Source of the DNA: Enteractinococcus helveticum
GTDB taxonomy: Bacteria > Actinomycetota > Actinomycetes > Actinomycetales > Micrococcaceae
Reading direction: 5' to 3'
Length of the DNA: 64,000 nucleotides
NCBI RefSeq assembly: GCF_001657475.1
Contig: NZ_LXEY01000017.1
Coordinates: forward strand, 1-64,000
Shown: positions 44,656-52,668 of the stretch, one piece after another
Position numbering within the stretch: the stretch's first letter is position 1
Layout: each line of letters opens with the position of its first letter
Program-made: the position numbers and the translations under genes
The notes under the pieces: generated by a model
Seen by the model: only the letters and a program-made list of their open reading frames with translations
Database searches by the model: none
Told to the model about the DNA's origin: nothing

Positions 44656-45198
44656 TTAGTGCGTGTGATCGTGTTCGAGGTCACCGTAGTTTTCTTGTGC
44701 GCCAACATATTCTTTGGCAACAAAGTCGATGACCTGGGTTTCACCGTTTTCCAACTCCAGGGTGATCTCGATCAGATCTCCCGGCTTGATTTCTTCGGTG
44801 AGGTCCATGAGCATCACGTGGTCTTGGCCCGGGTTGAGTTCGTATCGCTCATCCGCGGCCACGGGGAAGCCCCCTTCTTTTTCTTGCATCAGGTTCACCC
44901 CGCCGTCGTCAACGACTTCGTGAAGTTCCACGACCTCGGCGATCTCGGCGTCAGCACCAACAATGGTCTGGTCCTCACCTGACACGTTGGTCAGGTGCAC
45001 AAAGGCACCGGTCATGGAGTGGTCACTGGACGTATCCAGGGATTCTTCGGTGGCTTTGATCCAAGGATCTTCAACCGAGAAGAATTCGCCGTCTACTGCG
45101 TGTTCGTTTGTGGTTTCGGCAGAGTCAGCGGTGCCACATCCGGCCAGAGCCAGTCCAGCTAGTGCTGCGGTGGTGATGAAGGGAAGGGTTTTATTCAT
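44656..45198 (-). CDS. PCu(A)C copper chaperone lipoprotein
   Basis: Delivers Cu(I) to the CuA site of cytochrome oxidase outside the membrane. The lipobox is LAGC (Cys at about 21). The PCuAC motif is present: ELHEVVDDGGVNLM, then Met and, 26 residues on, HVMLM. The C-terminus is His-rich (LEHDHTH) and could bind further metal. It precedes the DyP gene by 15 bases and follows copC. Confidence 0.9.
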   Translation of the reverse strand: MNKTLPFITTAALAGLALAGCGTADSAETTNEHAVDGEFFSVEDPWIKATEESLDTSSDHSMTGAFVHLTNVSGEDQTIVGADAEIAEVVELHEVVDDGGVNLMQEKEGGFPVAADERYELNPGQDHVMLMDLTEEIKPGDLIEITLELENGETQVIDFVAKEYVGAQENYGDLEHDHTH

Positions 45199-45215
45199 GA
45201 ATGATGTCCTACAGG

Positions 45216-45878
45216 TTAGGCGTCATCCTCCGCATCCGACTGTTCTCCGACGCGGCTACCGCGCAGCAACATCACAACCACGGTTGCTACCACGACAATG
45301 CCGGCGATCGCAGAAATCCAGATCCATGCGGGAATGGACGCTGAAGAGTTTTCTTGATTGGCCTCTTCGGCGTCGGACGTAGCCTGCGGTTCGTTGGTCT
45401 GGGGTGCTTGAGTTTCACTTGCACTTGGTGAGTCTGCTGCCACGGCTTCACCGCAGTCCTGCGGAGCGCCCTGGGTGGGGGCATTCGGGTCGGCATTAGT
45501 AAAGCTGAAGCTTTCTTCACCGGTGTGACCATCCGAGTAGATCACTCGGTAGGCAACCGTGTATTCGCCCTGTGGGAGACCTTCACACAGGGGCACGGCC
45601 AGTTCGTAGCCTTCCACGGCGGGGTCGCCGTCTTGCCATTGGTTGCCTTGGGCATCTGTGACGCGAATCAGGTTGGCCAGCCCTTCGCCAGACAACGGCG
45701 TACCGGAGAAGCGCAACCGCACCTCGGCAGGGGTGGTTTCAACAGTTGAGCCGACTTCTGGCGTCGATTCAATTAGCACGTCATGGGCGTGTGCCAGCTG
45801 TGGGGCGAGCACCAGGCCCAGTGTGGTCATCAGGGCGGCGAACCAGACACCAAGTCTGGTGGTGAGAGTTTTTTGCAT
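45216..45878 (-). CDS. copC: CopC copper-binding protein, membrane-anchored
   Basis: A 220-residue protein. The signal peptide ends in AHA at residue 31, so the mature protein begins HDVLIES with His as its first residue, the classic N-terminal copper-binding brace. Further ligands lie in SDGHTGEESF. A Pro/Gln/Thr-rich linker (about 135-175) leads to a C-terminal membrane helix (about 180-205). ATG 45878 follows GGGGAGG; the longer frame above it has no signal peptide. It is followed by the PCuAC gene 17 bases on. Confidence 0.9.
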   Translation of the reverse strand: MQKTLTTRLGVWFAALMTTLGLVLAPQLAHAHDVLIESTPEVGSTVETTPAEVRLRFSGTPLSGEGLANLIRVTDAQGNQWQDGDPAVEGYELAVPLCEGLPQGEYTVAYRVIYSDGHTGEESFSFTNADPNAPTQGAPQDCGEAVAADSPSASETQAPQTNEPQATSDAEEANQENSSASIPAWIWISAIAGIVVVATVVVMLLRGSRVGEQSDAEDDA

Positions 45879-45949
45879 ACTTCCTCCCCAAGAAGTCCTT
45901 GGGTTGATCCAACGAATGTGGGAGGGCCACTTCCACAGGTAGGCCACGT

Positions 45950-46600
45950 CTACGCTAATACAGGCGGGCCCCTGGTCGTGCGCGTTTGGGTGACATTCAT
46001 CGGATGGGGAATCCACACCCGAACCTCAGCCGCCACCGAGGTGGGGCGCGCAAGGATCACCGGGCGGGTTGCTAGAACAATGCGCACCGGGGCCAGCGTC
46101 AGCCAGTGGGCCAGCCTGGTCAGGGTGTGCTCGCCGTGGGTTATGACGACGACGGTCAGTGCCGCAGCCAGCAGGTGGGCGGCAATCATAACGAGGTCTA
46201 CGGCGGCTGTTGTGTGCGCGGCGTGCTGTACCGCGGGGGTCTCAGGCGCCACCAGGTGTGCCATATGACCGTGGTGGTCGTGGCCGTTGGGTAACTGCGA
46301 GACGCCGGTGTAGGGCAGCGAATACAGGACGTGAAAGACGATTTGGCCAAAGATCGTGGTGGCTGCCGTGGACCAGGTGGAGATGCGCTGGCCGGACAAG
46401 GCTACGGCGATTGGTGCTGTCAGTGCGGCAGCAAAGGCTAGGAGTGGCAGCGGGATCGTTTCAGTTGCCCCGTGCATCATGGAATGCGCAATTTGGTGGC
46501 CACCGGCGGCAAGAAGAACTGCTAGGACCGCAATGATCCACCCGCGGAGGAATCGAGCAAGACCGGAGCTACGTCTGTGCAAGACGGCATCGTCCGACAT
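45950..46600 (-). CDS. His-rich membrane protein of the copper cluster
   Basis: A 216-residue protein of about five helices, unrecognised. It carries many histidines in its loops: GGHQIAHSMMHG (about 34-45), NGHDHHGHMAHL (about 105-116) and VQHAAHTT, mixed with Met, which suggests copper binding. CAGGAGAG precedes the ATG. It is the first gene of the leftward cluster that continues with copC, PCuAC, DyP and CopD/CtaG. Confidence 0.65.
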   Translation of the reverse strand: MSDDAVLHRRSSGLARFLRGWIIAVLAVLLAAGGHQIAHSMMHGATETIPLPLLAFAAALTAPIAVALSGQRISTWSTAATTIFGQIVFHVLYSLPYTGVSQLPNGHDHHGHMAHLVAPETPAVQHAAHTTAAVDLVMIAAHLLAAALTVVVITHGEHTLTRLAHWLTLAPVRIVLATRPVILARPTSVAAEVRVWIPHPMNVTQTRTTRGPPVLA

Positions 46601-46708
46601 GTACTCTCCTGGGCAAGCGCACGTGCGGCGCTTCAGTGAATTCTACGGGTGGTCGAATTCATTAAACCATTTTTTGCTGGCCGCTGGCACATTGTTTGTT
46701 AAGAGCAA

Positions 46709-46736
46709 AGACGCCCCGGGCAATTCCGGAGCGTCT
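46709..46736. terminator. Hairpin downstream of HU gene
   Basis: AGACGCCCCGG (46709-46719) pairs with CCGGAGCGTCT (46726-46736), one G-U pair, 6-base loop. It lies 24 bases beyond the HU stop on the minus strand. Confidence 0.6.
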
Positions 46737-46759
46737 CGGTTCTATAGGAGAACTAGAAC

Positions 46760-47050
46760 TTATTTTTTCTCACCGGTGGCGGCAGCCTTCAGTTTCGAAC
46801 CAGCGGATAGTTTGACACCGTGACCAGCTGGGATTTCGATTGCTTCGCCGGTGCGTGGGTTGCGACCGGTGCGAGCTGCACGGTTGGTGCGTTCTACCGA
46901 GAACCAGCCTGGGATAGTGATTTTTTCGCCTTTGGAAACCTGGGATGCAAAGACTTCGAATACGGCGTCCAGCACACCATTGACGGCGGCAGCGGAGTTA
47001 CCGGATTTCTCGGCAACTGCTGCAACAAGTTCACTGCGGTTCATAGCCAT
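46760..47050 (-). CDS. HU family DNA-binding protein
   Basis: A nucleoid-associated dimer that bends DNA. The 96-residue protein is full length: MNRSELVAAVAEKSG at the start, GWFSVERTNRAARTGRNPRTGEAI forming the DNA-clasping arm, and a Lys-rich end. The AGGAGG five bases before ATG 47050 sets the start; a second ATG two codons later is the usual MNRSEL start. It lacks the long Lys/Ala tail of mycobacterial HupB. Confidence 0.93.
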   Translation of the reverse strand: MAMNRSELVAAVAEKSGNSAAAVNGVLDAVFEVFASQVSKGEKITIPGWFSVERTNRAARTGRNPRTGEAIEIPAGHGVKLSAGSKLKAAATGEKK

Positions 47051-47285
47051 ATGTCCTCCTGGACTTTATGTTGTCTTAAACCCGACGTTCGCCGGGCTCC
47101 TTTTGGAAAAACTACCACCATTGGGGCGGTTTGTGACGCTTTTGTCGGCGATTTTTGCGGAATTTCGCGGAAATCCGCCTTTTTTCTGCAAAAAGTCGCG
47201 GAAATCTCAGCTTCTTCCCAGTAATGACGCCTTATTTTTCGAAGAAATACCGCTGCAAGTTCATCTGAAAAGCCTCTCTCCCGGG

Positions 47286-49097
47286 CTATTTCTTCCGAAA
47301 ACTCCGATAGCTGACGTTGGTCATCAACAGGCTCAACAGGGCTATCGCCAGGGTGAGAATGACACCGGCAATCTTGGTTTCCAGCATCAAAGAATTCTCG
47401 GTGAAAAACAGCATCACGGCCATGACCACTAACACCACACCGATGATGGTGAGCACCCCAAATAGGAATAGCCCAACGAAACCAAAGATCTGGTTCACGT
47501 TCGAGGTTCGTGCCGTTGGTTCTTCAACTCGTGGTCGCTCGGAAACCTTGATGGCTTGTACCGTGTGAGTTTCTGAGGGCGAAGCGTCTGCTGCTTCTCG
47601 TCGTGGGCTCATAGGTGGCGCAACGAGCGGCGTCGGAGAGGTCGCACTGGCAGTCGTAGACGGGGCCTCTGCATGATCTGACAGCTCTTGCGGCTCGTCG
47701 GGCGGCCGCTCCTCTGATGCCATGGCAATCTGCTCGGACTGTTCAGCTGCTGTGGGTTCAGTTTCTGTGGGTTCAACGTCCTGCGCTTCGAGTTCCTCAA
47801 CGGTCGGTTCTTTGAGAAAAGCAGGTTGTTCGTCCGCTTCGCTGAGTGCCGTAGCAGCGTCAGTTTCGGGGTTGGCTAATGGTTCTTCCTCGACTGGCGC
47901 CGTTTGATCGCTGGAGGGTTCTAGCGTGAGCGACTGCACGTGATTGGTATTGGTATGGGACCTTTGGACCGCTTCTCTAAACACGGCGTCGTCCGACTCA
48001 GGTGCCGCTGCAGATTCCTGATCGTGATCTGTGACGGTCTCGGCTGTTTCAACTGGGTCTTCGTCAGTGTCGGGGTCTTCGATAGGAGTCGACCCTGTTG
48101 CAAGTTCAGGAACATGTTGTGGTGTACCCTCAACCGGCGTCGGCTCTGGTTGCCAGTCAGTGCGCTCGTCTTGGGTCGGTTCTTGCAAGAACACGGGCAT
48201 CTCGTCTGAGGCTGCAGCAGGCGGTCCTACGACTGACTGATCCACGTCGGCTGCTGTCTCCTCGTCTGGAGAGGCAACAGGTGCGTCGGTGGTATCGGAC
48301 GCCTCGCCGGATTCCCGGCTGGTGAGTGGCTCTTGTGCAATGACCGGTTCGTCAGGAGTTTCCTCGGCGACAGTCGCTGCGGGGAGATCAGCATCGCTAG
48401 ATACTGGTGCGATAGGTTGTTGGTCTTCCGGTGAGTGTGATGATCCACCGGCAACCTCAGCAAGGGGCAGGGCCTCAGCGGCCAATGGCGCATCGACTGC
48501 TTCGTCGTCATCGGTGGAACTGCCTGAGTTTGCGGCACCTTCGAAGGTGGAGTCAAGGCCAAGGAAGTCCTCTGGGTGATCATAGAGTTCATCCCAGAGT
48601 TGCGCGACCGTAGTGGCGCCTTGTCGTTGGGCAAGTTCGATAACGATCTGGGTGGTCTGCTCGACAGCACTGCTATCGGCATAATCCTCATAGAGATCAA
48701 GGGTTTTCAGCACCGTGGACAATTGGACATCTGGCAATTCAGGTAGCAAGTGTCGCGCCAGTTCACGACAGTCCAACCAGTGTAATCGCAGCAGCTCAAT
48801 ATTCAGGTACCGAGAAGCCGCATGGAAGATTTCTTTATCGGCATCACGGTAGTAACTGACAATCGGCAACTTGCCAATCATCATGCCCAACTTTTCCAGT
48901 GCTTCATCCCAAGGGAGCAGCGATTTCTCGGTTTGCTCGTCAGGAATTCGCTTTTTGCTGGTCGGAGGAATGATGGGGACATCGTCTTGCCTGGTGATGT
49001 TTCCATCAACGAGTTTCACATAGGAGACTTTTGAAACCGATGCTGGATCCAGGTGTGTGGTCTGCAAGGAGAGGGCCACAAAACTCAACTTGGACAT
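47286..49097 (-). CDS. Membrane protein with degenerate DnaQ-like exonuclease domain
   Basis: A 603-residue protein of three parts. Residues 1-160 follow the DnaQ/DEDDh fold: FVALSLQTTHLDP in place of FVALDLETTGLDP, VKLVDGNI, YYRDADKEIF, LDCRELARHLLPELPDVQLSTVLKTL, with the HxAxxD motif replaced (YADSSAV). Several metal ligands are lost, so activity is doubtful. Residues 170-520 are a disordered acidic Glu/Asp/Pro/Ala linker. Two membrane helices lie near the C-terminus (about 535-590), followed by YRSFRKK. The ATG at 49097 gives the domain start. Confidence 0.7.
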   Translation of the reverse strand: MSKLSFVALSLQTTHLDPASVSKVSYVKLVDGNITRQDDVPIIPPTSKKRIPDEQTEKSLLPWDEALEKLGMMIGKLPIVSYYRDADKEIFHAASRYLNIELLRLHWLDCRELARHLLPELPDVQLSTVLKTLDLYEDYADSSAVEQTTQIVIELAQRQGATTVAQLWDELYDHPEDFLGLDSTFEGAANSGSSTDDDEAVDAPLAAEALPLAEVAGGSSHSPEDQQPIAPVSSDADLPAATVAEETPDEPVIAQEPLTSRESGEASDTTDAPVASPDEETAADVDQSVVGPPAAASDEMPVFLQEPTQDERTDWQPEPTPVEGTPQHVPELATGSTPIEDPDTDEDPVETAETVTDHDQESAAAPESDDAVFREAVQRSHTNTNHVQSLTLEPSSDQTAPVEEEPLANPETDAATALSEADEQPAFLKEPTVEELEAQDVEPTETEPTAAEQSEQIAMASEERPPDEPQELSDHAEAPSTTASATSPTPLVAPPMSPRREAADASPSETHTVQAIKVSERPRVEEPTARTSNVNQIFGFVGLFLFGVLTIIGVVLVVMAVMLFFTENSLMLETKIAGVILTLAIALLSLLMTNVSYRSFRKK

Positions 49098-49229
49098 AAT
49101 GATAATGCCTTCCCTCTGAGCAACTGATATGGCAAGGATAACGCATGGCATCGCCACTCGATATCTTCTCTGCTCGATGCCGTGTCACCTGTGTTGTTCT
49201 AAATGTTGATGGTGAAACGTCGTTAAAAT

Positions 49230-49265
49230 AAAATCTGGCCGATGGATTCCCATCGACCAGATTTT
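49230..49265. terminator. Terminator of the rpmB-rpmG-rpsN operon
   Basis: Sixteen-base arms (49230-49245 and 49250-49265) pair with one G-U position around ATTC. On the minus strand it follows rpsN and is succeeded by TTTAACG. Confidence 0.85.
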
Positions 49266-49282
49266 GCTAAAGCTTTATGCGA

Positions 49283-49588
49283 TTACCAGGAAGACTTGGT
49301 AACGCCTGGCAGTTCACCGCGGTGCGCCATGTCACGGAGGCGAACACGCGAGATACCGAACTTCTGCAGGGTACCGCGTGGGCGTCCGTCGATGGAGTCA
49401 CGGTTGCGAACGCGGACTGGAGAGGCGTCGCGTGGCATCTTCTGCAGGCCAATGCGTGCTTCTTCGCGTTCTTCGTCGGTTGCATTCGGGTCGATCAGCT
49501 GTGCTTTCAGCTTTTTACGACGTTCATCGTAACGAGCAACGATTTCTTTGCGTTTCTCGTTTTTCGCGATCATAGATTTCTTAGCCAA
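49283..49588 (-). CDS. rpsN: 30S ribosomal protein S14 (long, zinc-free form)
   Basis: A 101-residue S14 of the long type. It has no CxxC zinc ligands. [27 protein letters not shown] is the family C-terminus. It starts with TTG at 49588: the minus strand reads AGGAG-CGCTAAGCA-TTG, and no in-frame ATG fits the conserved MAKKSMIAK. Last gene of rpmB-rpmG-rpsN. Confidence 0.95.
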   Translation of the reverse strand: MAKKSMIAKNEKRKEIVARYDERRKKLKAQLIDPNATDEEREEARIGLQKMPRDASPVRVRNRDSIDGRPRGTLQKFGISRVRLRDMAHRGELPGVTKSSW

Positions 49589-49591
49589 TGC

Positions 49592-49759
49592 TTAGCGCTC
49601 CTCTCGAAAATCAACGTGCTTGCGGGCTACTGGATCGTATTTCTTCAACGTAATACGGTCTGGGTTATTGCGACGGTTCTTACGGGTGACGTAAGTGTAG
49701 CCAGTGCCAGCGGTTGATTTCAGTTTGATGATGGGGCGCAAGCCTCTATCTTTTGCCAT
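49592..49759 (-). CDS. rpmG: 50S ribosomal protein L33 (zinc-free form)
   Basis: A 55-residue protein beginning [20 protein letters not shown] and ending [16 protein letters not shown]. The CxxC pairs of the zinc-binding form are absent. It starts two bases after the rpmB stop and ends three bases before the rpsN TTG, so the three genes are translated as a unit. Confidence 0.95.
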   Translation of the reverse strand: MAKDRGLRPIIKLKSTAGTGYTYVTRKNRRNNPDRITLKKYDPVARKHVDFREER

Positions 49760-49761
49760 GG

Positions 49762-49998
49762 TTAGAGCTTCACTCCCTTAGCGATCAGTTCTGAAATGAC
49801 AGAATCAATGCCGCGCGCATCAATGACTTTGATACCGCGTGCGGATACGTTCAGCGTTACTTTGCGACCCAGGGATGGGACAAAGTAGCTCTTTTTTTGG
49901 ATGTTTGGGTTGAACCGGCGCTTGGTTTTGCGGTTCGAGTGGGAAACTCGGTTTCCTGACCCCGGTCCAGCTCCGGTTACCTGGCAGTGTGCTGCCAT
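49762..49998 (-). CDS. rpmB: 50S ribosomal protein L28
   Basis: A 78-residue L28 ([21 protein letters not shown]), with a single Cys and hence the zinc-free form. GAGGAG precedes ATG 49998; the longer frame above it reads through the structured leader. First gene of the operon. In mycobacteria a similar cysteine-poor set is Zur-regulated, but I see no Zur box here. Confidence 0.95.
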   Translation of the reverse strand: MAAHCQVTGAGPGSGNRVSHSNRKTKRRFNPNIQKKSYFVPSLGRKVTLNVSARGIKVIDARGIDSVISELIAKGVKL

Positions 49999-50033
49999 GA
50001 TCACTCCTCGTGTTAAGCAGTAGTAAAAGTACG

Positions 50034-50077
50034 GGCGAAAGTATGGTCTGGCTGATGGAATCAGCAGAACTTTCGCC
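50034..50077 (-). promoter_or_regulatory. Structured 5' leader upstream of rpmB
   Basis: Outer arms GGCGAAAGT and ACTTTCGCC (9 of 9 paired) enclose an inner stem GCTGAT-gga-ATCAGC, with three further pairs beyond a one-base bulge. It ends 35 bases before the rpmB ATG, within the probable untranslated leader, and resembles an autoregulatory ribosomal-protein leader. Confidence 0.55.
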
Positions 50078-50380
50078 ACCAGTTGTTACACCGCGCTCTT
50101 ACTGCGACCTTCTCGAAGGAATACCAGGCTGGGTGAGAACCAACCGAAGTGCCCTTTATATCGCTAGGGTGAAGACGGTGAGTCCCTATCGATGCAAAGC
50201 ATCAAAAGAGAGCCATATTTCGGTTGTCACGCACGCGCTCCGTTGCCATCTCCGAGTCATGGTTGGACCAGATTAGGCACAGTGCGGACAACAACCCCAC
50301 AGTTTAGTATGACTAGATTGTTTAATCAAACCAGAACATGGGGCGTGCTCCCGCAGCGCTGCGGGAGCATACAGGAGACG
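50078..50380. other. Gene-free region between rpmB leader and MarR gene
   Basis: About 300 bases with no supported gene. It should contain the rpmB promoter (minus strand), which I could not place firmly. At its right end lies a GC-rich palindrome listed separately. Confidence 0.5.
50346..50369. terminator. 24-base GC-rich palindrome, likely terminator of the MarR gene
   Basis: TGCTCCCGCAGC is followed directly by its reverse complement, with no spacer. It lies 11 bases past the MarR stop on the minus strand. In RNA it would form a 10-bp stem with a 4-base loop. Confidence 0.6.
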
Positions 50381-50884
50381 CTACACGGAGAAGAGCCAGT
50401 GGTTTGGCTCATTTTTACGCAGCATGCTGTCCAGGAGACCGGTCACTTGACGAAGCTCTTCCGGTGACAGCGACTGCAATACCCGAGTCTCTACAGACTG
50501 ACGATAGATCTCGCGAATACCATCAACAAGATACCGGCCCTCTTCGGTCAGCTCGGCAACGGTAACCCGTTTGTCTTCCTCAGATAGACGGCGGGTCAGT
50601 AATTGGCGGCCTTCCAGTTTCCGGGCGACATGCGACAGGCGAGACAATGATGAGTTACATCTGGTCGCCAATTGCGTCATGCTCATGGCCCCTTCGATTG
50701 ACGAGAGGTGTTCAAGCACCTGGTACTCGAAGAAGCTGAGTTTTCCAGCTTTTTGGAGGTCACGTTCGAGTTCAGGGAGCACACCCATGTAGACCGCGAC
50801 GACTCGGTGCCAGAAATCTAGTTCTTCCGAGGTCCACAGTGCGGCCTTATAATCTCGCTCGTCAATGTCATATGCTGCAGTCAA
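50381..50884 (-). CDS. MarR family transcriptional regulator
   Basis: A 167-residue winged-helix repressor. The HTH is MTQLATRCNSSLSRLSHVARKLEGRQLL (about 69-96), and the wing is RRLSEEDKRVTVAELTEEG (about 98-116). Flanking helices form the dimer. The start is TTG 50884; no better start gives the conserved N-terminal helix. A 12-base palindrome lies 25 bases upstream and may be its own operator. The neighbouring MFS exporter is a possible target, but other genes intervene. Confidence 0.85.
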   Translation of the reverse strand: MTAAYDIDERDYKAALWTSEELDFWHRVVAVYMGVLPELERDLQKAGKLSFFEYQVLEHLSSIEGAMSMTQLATRCNSSLSRLSHVARKLEGRQLLTRRLSEEDKRVTVAELTEEGRYLVDGIREIYRQSVETRVLQSLSPEELRQVTGLLDSMLRKNEPNHWLFSV

Positions 50885-50908
50885 AACCAGGTCCCTTCTA
50901 GCTATCTT

Positions 50909-50920
50909 CGAAAGCTTTCG
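50909..50920. promoter_or_regulatory. 12-base palindrome upstream of the MarR gene
   Basis: CGAAAGCTTTCG is a perfect palindrome 25 bases before the TTG start. Further up, AGCGCTTGAA (about 50926) and TTCAAGGCGCT (about 50963) form a longer imperfect inverted repeat. Both are operator candidates only. Confidence 0.35.
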
Positions 50921-51109
50921 TCTATCAGCGCTTGAAGGTCACAGGCTTGTTGCTTTCAAGGCGCTCATTGTCGTTCGTTTTCGAATACTGGAACGCTTGG
51001 TCACGATGACTTCAGCACTCCAATTCAATGATTGCCTTTACGTTAATGTTAAATTTCCCGTTTTCTGCATTTTGGGTTCGACTTCACCCTCAAAATCACC
51101 CGGGCCGCA

Positions 51110-52525
51110 CTAGGCCCGCCTCCGTCGCAGTCGATTGACCAATGTCAAGATACCTCCTACGGCGATTGTGCCAAGCGCTACCAGCACATTTCGTGTTTGG
51201 TGGGCGCCAGTTTCGGCCAGTTCTTCTGCAGGAGCCTCATCTACCCGGACTGTGCCTTCGGTTTCAATAGCGTCTCTGGCTGCCTGCGATGGCGCTGGTG
51301 TTTGTGTGGTTTTCTCGACAGCCACGTTGAGTGTGTTCGACTGACTGTCATGGTGTTCTTGCACCGGGGCGTTGGTCACCGTTTGCGCTGCAGGCGCGCT
51401 TGGTTCAGCAATGACGTCGTCGACTTGAGGCGTCTGCTCTACTCCGTTCTCTGTCGGCGGCGTTGTGATTGGCGGTTCCGGGATTCCGGGTTGTTCCCAG
51501 TGCAATGCGAGATCAGTGGTGGCACTATCTGAGGTCTGGTCGACCACCACGATGGTTTGGAAGCGGCGATCTGGCGCAGGCTCGGGAATGATGAGGCGGC
51601 CGGTATACCCGTATTCTGTCGACTCTGCAGCCAGCTGCACACTGCCAGATGTGGCATCTGCGGGCACGTGCACCCAGAGTTCCTCAACTGCCACCGGTGT
51701 CGTGACGTCGATGCGTTGTCCTTGCGGATCTAATAGCGTGACATCGTCCGGTGAGATATCGGCGGTGGTTTCTAGGTGGAGGTTGACGTGCTCCGATGAG
51801 CTATTGATGATCACCGGTCCTAAAATGTGGTCTGCTTCGGCGGTCTTGGATTCCAGTACCGCCTCGGGCGCGTTGACGTCCGCGGTGCTGGCATCGGTGA
51901 GCGTGACGCTGGCCTGTAATTCTTGCTCGGTGAGCCCGGTGTTATCTTCGCCGGTGAGATAGTCAAAGATCTTTTGGACGTTTTCGTCAGACGTGTCTCT
52001 CAGACTGGCGGCGTTGCCTGGCGTTGGTTCAACGGTCAGGTCACCGTCGGAGACAAAATCATCGGTATAAAACCAGATGGCAGCCTGTGTGGCAGCGATG
52101 GCTTCGGGTTCAGTCAGCGCGCTCGACGATGTGCGTTCTTCCAACTCGCCCAAGGAGAGTGCCGGATAGGAATTGTGCAGAATCCACGCCACGGCTTCCC
52201 GCACCTGTGGGTTAGTTTTGAAATGATTATCTCCAGTAAAACCATCCCACCCGGTGACTGCTGCTTGATGGTCAGGGGATGCGGCTCGAACCCAATATTC
52301 AATACAGTAGGCAAGAATAGATTCCCCATCGACGGTGACTGATCGTAGGGTTGGGGCGACATCATTGACGGTCAACCCTCGTTGATATTCCTGCTCTGGT
52401 CCCATCACCGCATGAATTTCATGTTCCACCTCATCACTCTGACTAGCCTGGGCTGGGGCAGCACCCAACGGGGCACTCATCGACAGTGTGACCGTGGCTA
52501 ACGATGCCAAAAACGTGTGTTTCAA
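51110..52525 (-). CDS. Thioester-domain surface adhesin with LAETG sortase signal
   Basis: A 471-residue cell-wall protein. The signal peptide ends at PAQA (residue 27). The TQXA thioester domain has Cys74 in AYCIEYW and Gln147 in ATQAAIWFY, which can form an internal thioester for covalent attachment to host or environmental targets. Beta domains follow, then a Pro/Thr/Gln-rich stalk. The C-terminus has LAETG (436-440), a hydrophobic helix and RRRR, the pattern for class E sortase. TTG 52525 follows GAGGAG. Confidence 0.88.
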   Translation of the reverse strand: MKHTFLASLATVTLSMSAPLGAAPAQASQSDEVEHEIHAVMGPEQEYQRGLTVNDVAPTLRSVTVDGESILAYCIEYWVRAASPDHQAAVTGWDGFTGDNHFKTNPQVREAVAWILHNSYPALSLGELEERTSSSALTEPEAIAATQAAIWFYTDDFVSDGDLTVEPTPGNAASLRDTSDENVQKIFDYLTGEDNTGLTEQELQASVTLTDASTADVNAPEAVLESKTAEADHILGPVIINSSSEHVNLHLETTADISPDDVTLLDPQGQRIDVTTPVAVEELWVHVPADATSGSVQLAAESTEYGYTGRLIIPEPAPDRRFQTIVVVDQTSDSATTDLALHWEQPGIPEPPITTPPTENGVEQTPQVDDVIAEPSAPAAQTVTNAPVQEHHDSQSNTLNVAVEKTTQTPAPSQAARDAIETEGTVRVDEAPAEELAETGAHQTRNVLVALGTIAVGGILTLVNRLRRRRA

Positions 52526-52668
52526 CGTGTCTCCTCAACTCTGGTGGACTGCCTAATGCAGTCTGATGTGAGTTCGAGACTATGGAACCTGAGGAATAGA
52601 CACGCCAGGAAAGACCATCATCTGTGGATAACTCGACGACGTCGTTCGGGGGGTGACAGCGGGCTTGC

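Noticed and set aside
49998..50380. Zur box upstream of rpmB
   Set aside because: No TGAAAATGATTATCATTTTCA-like palindrome is visible; the inverted repeat present is better explained as an RNA leader.
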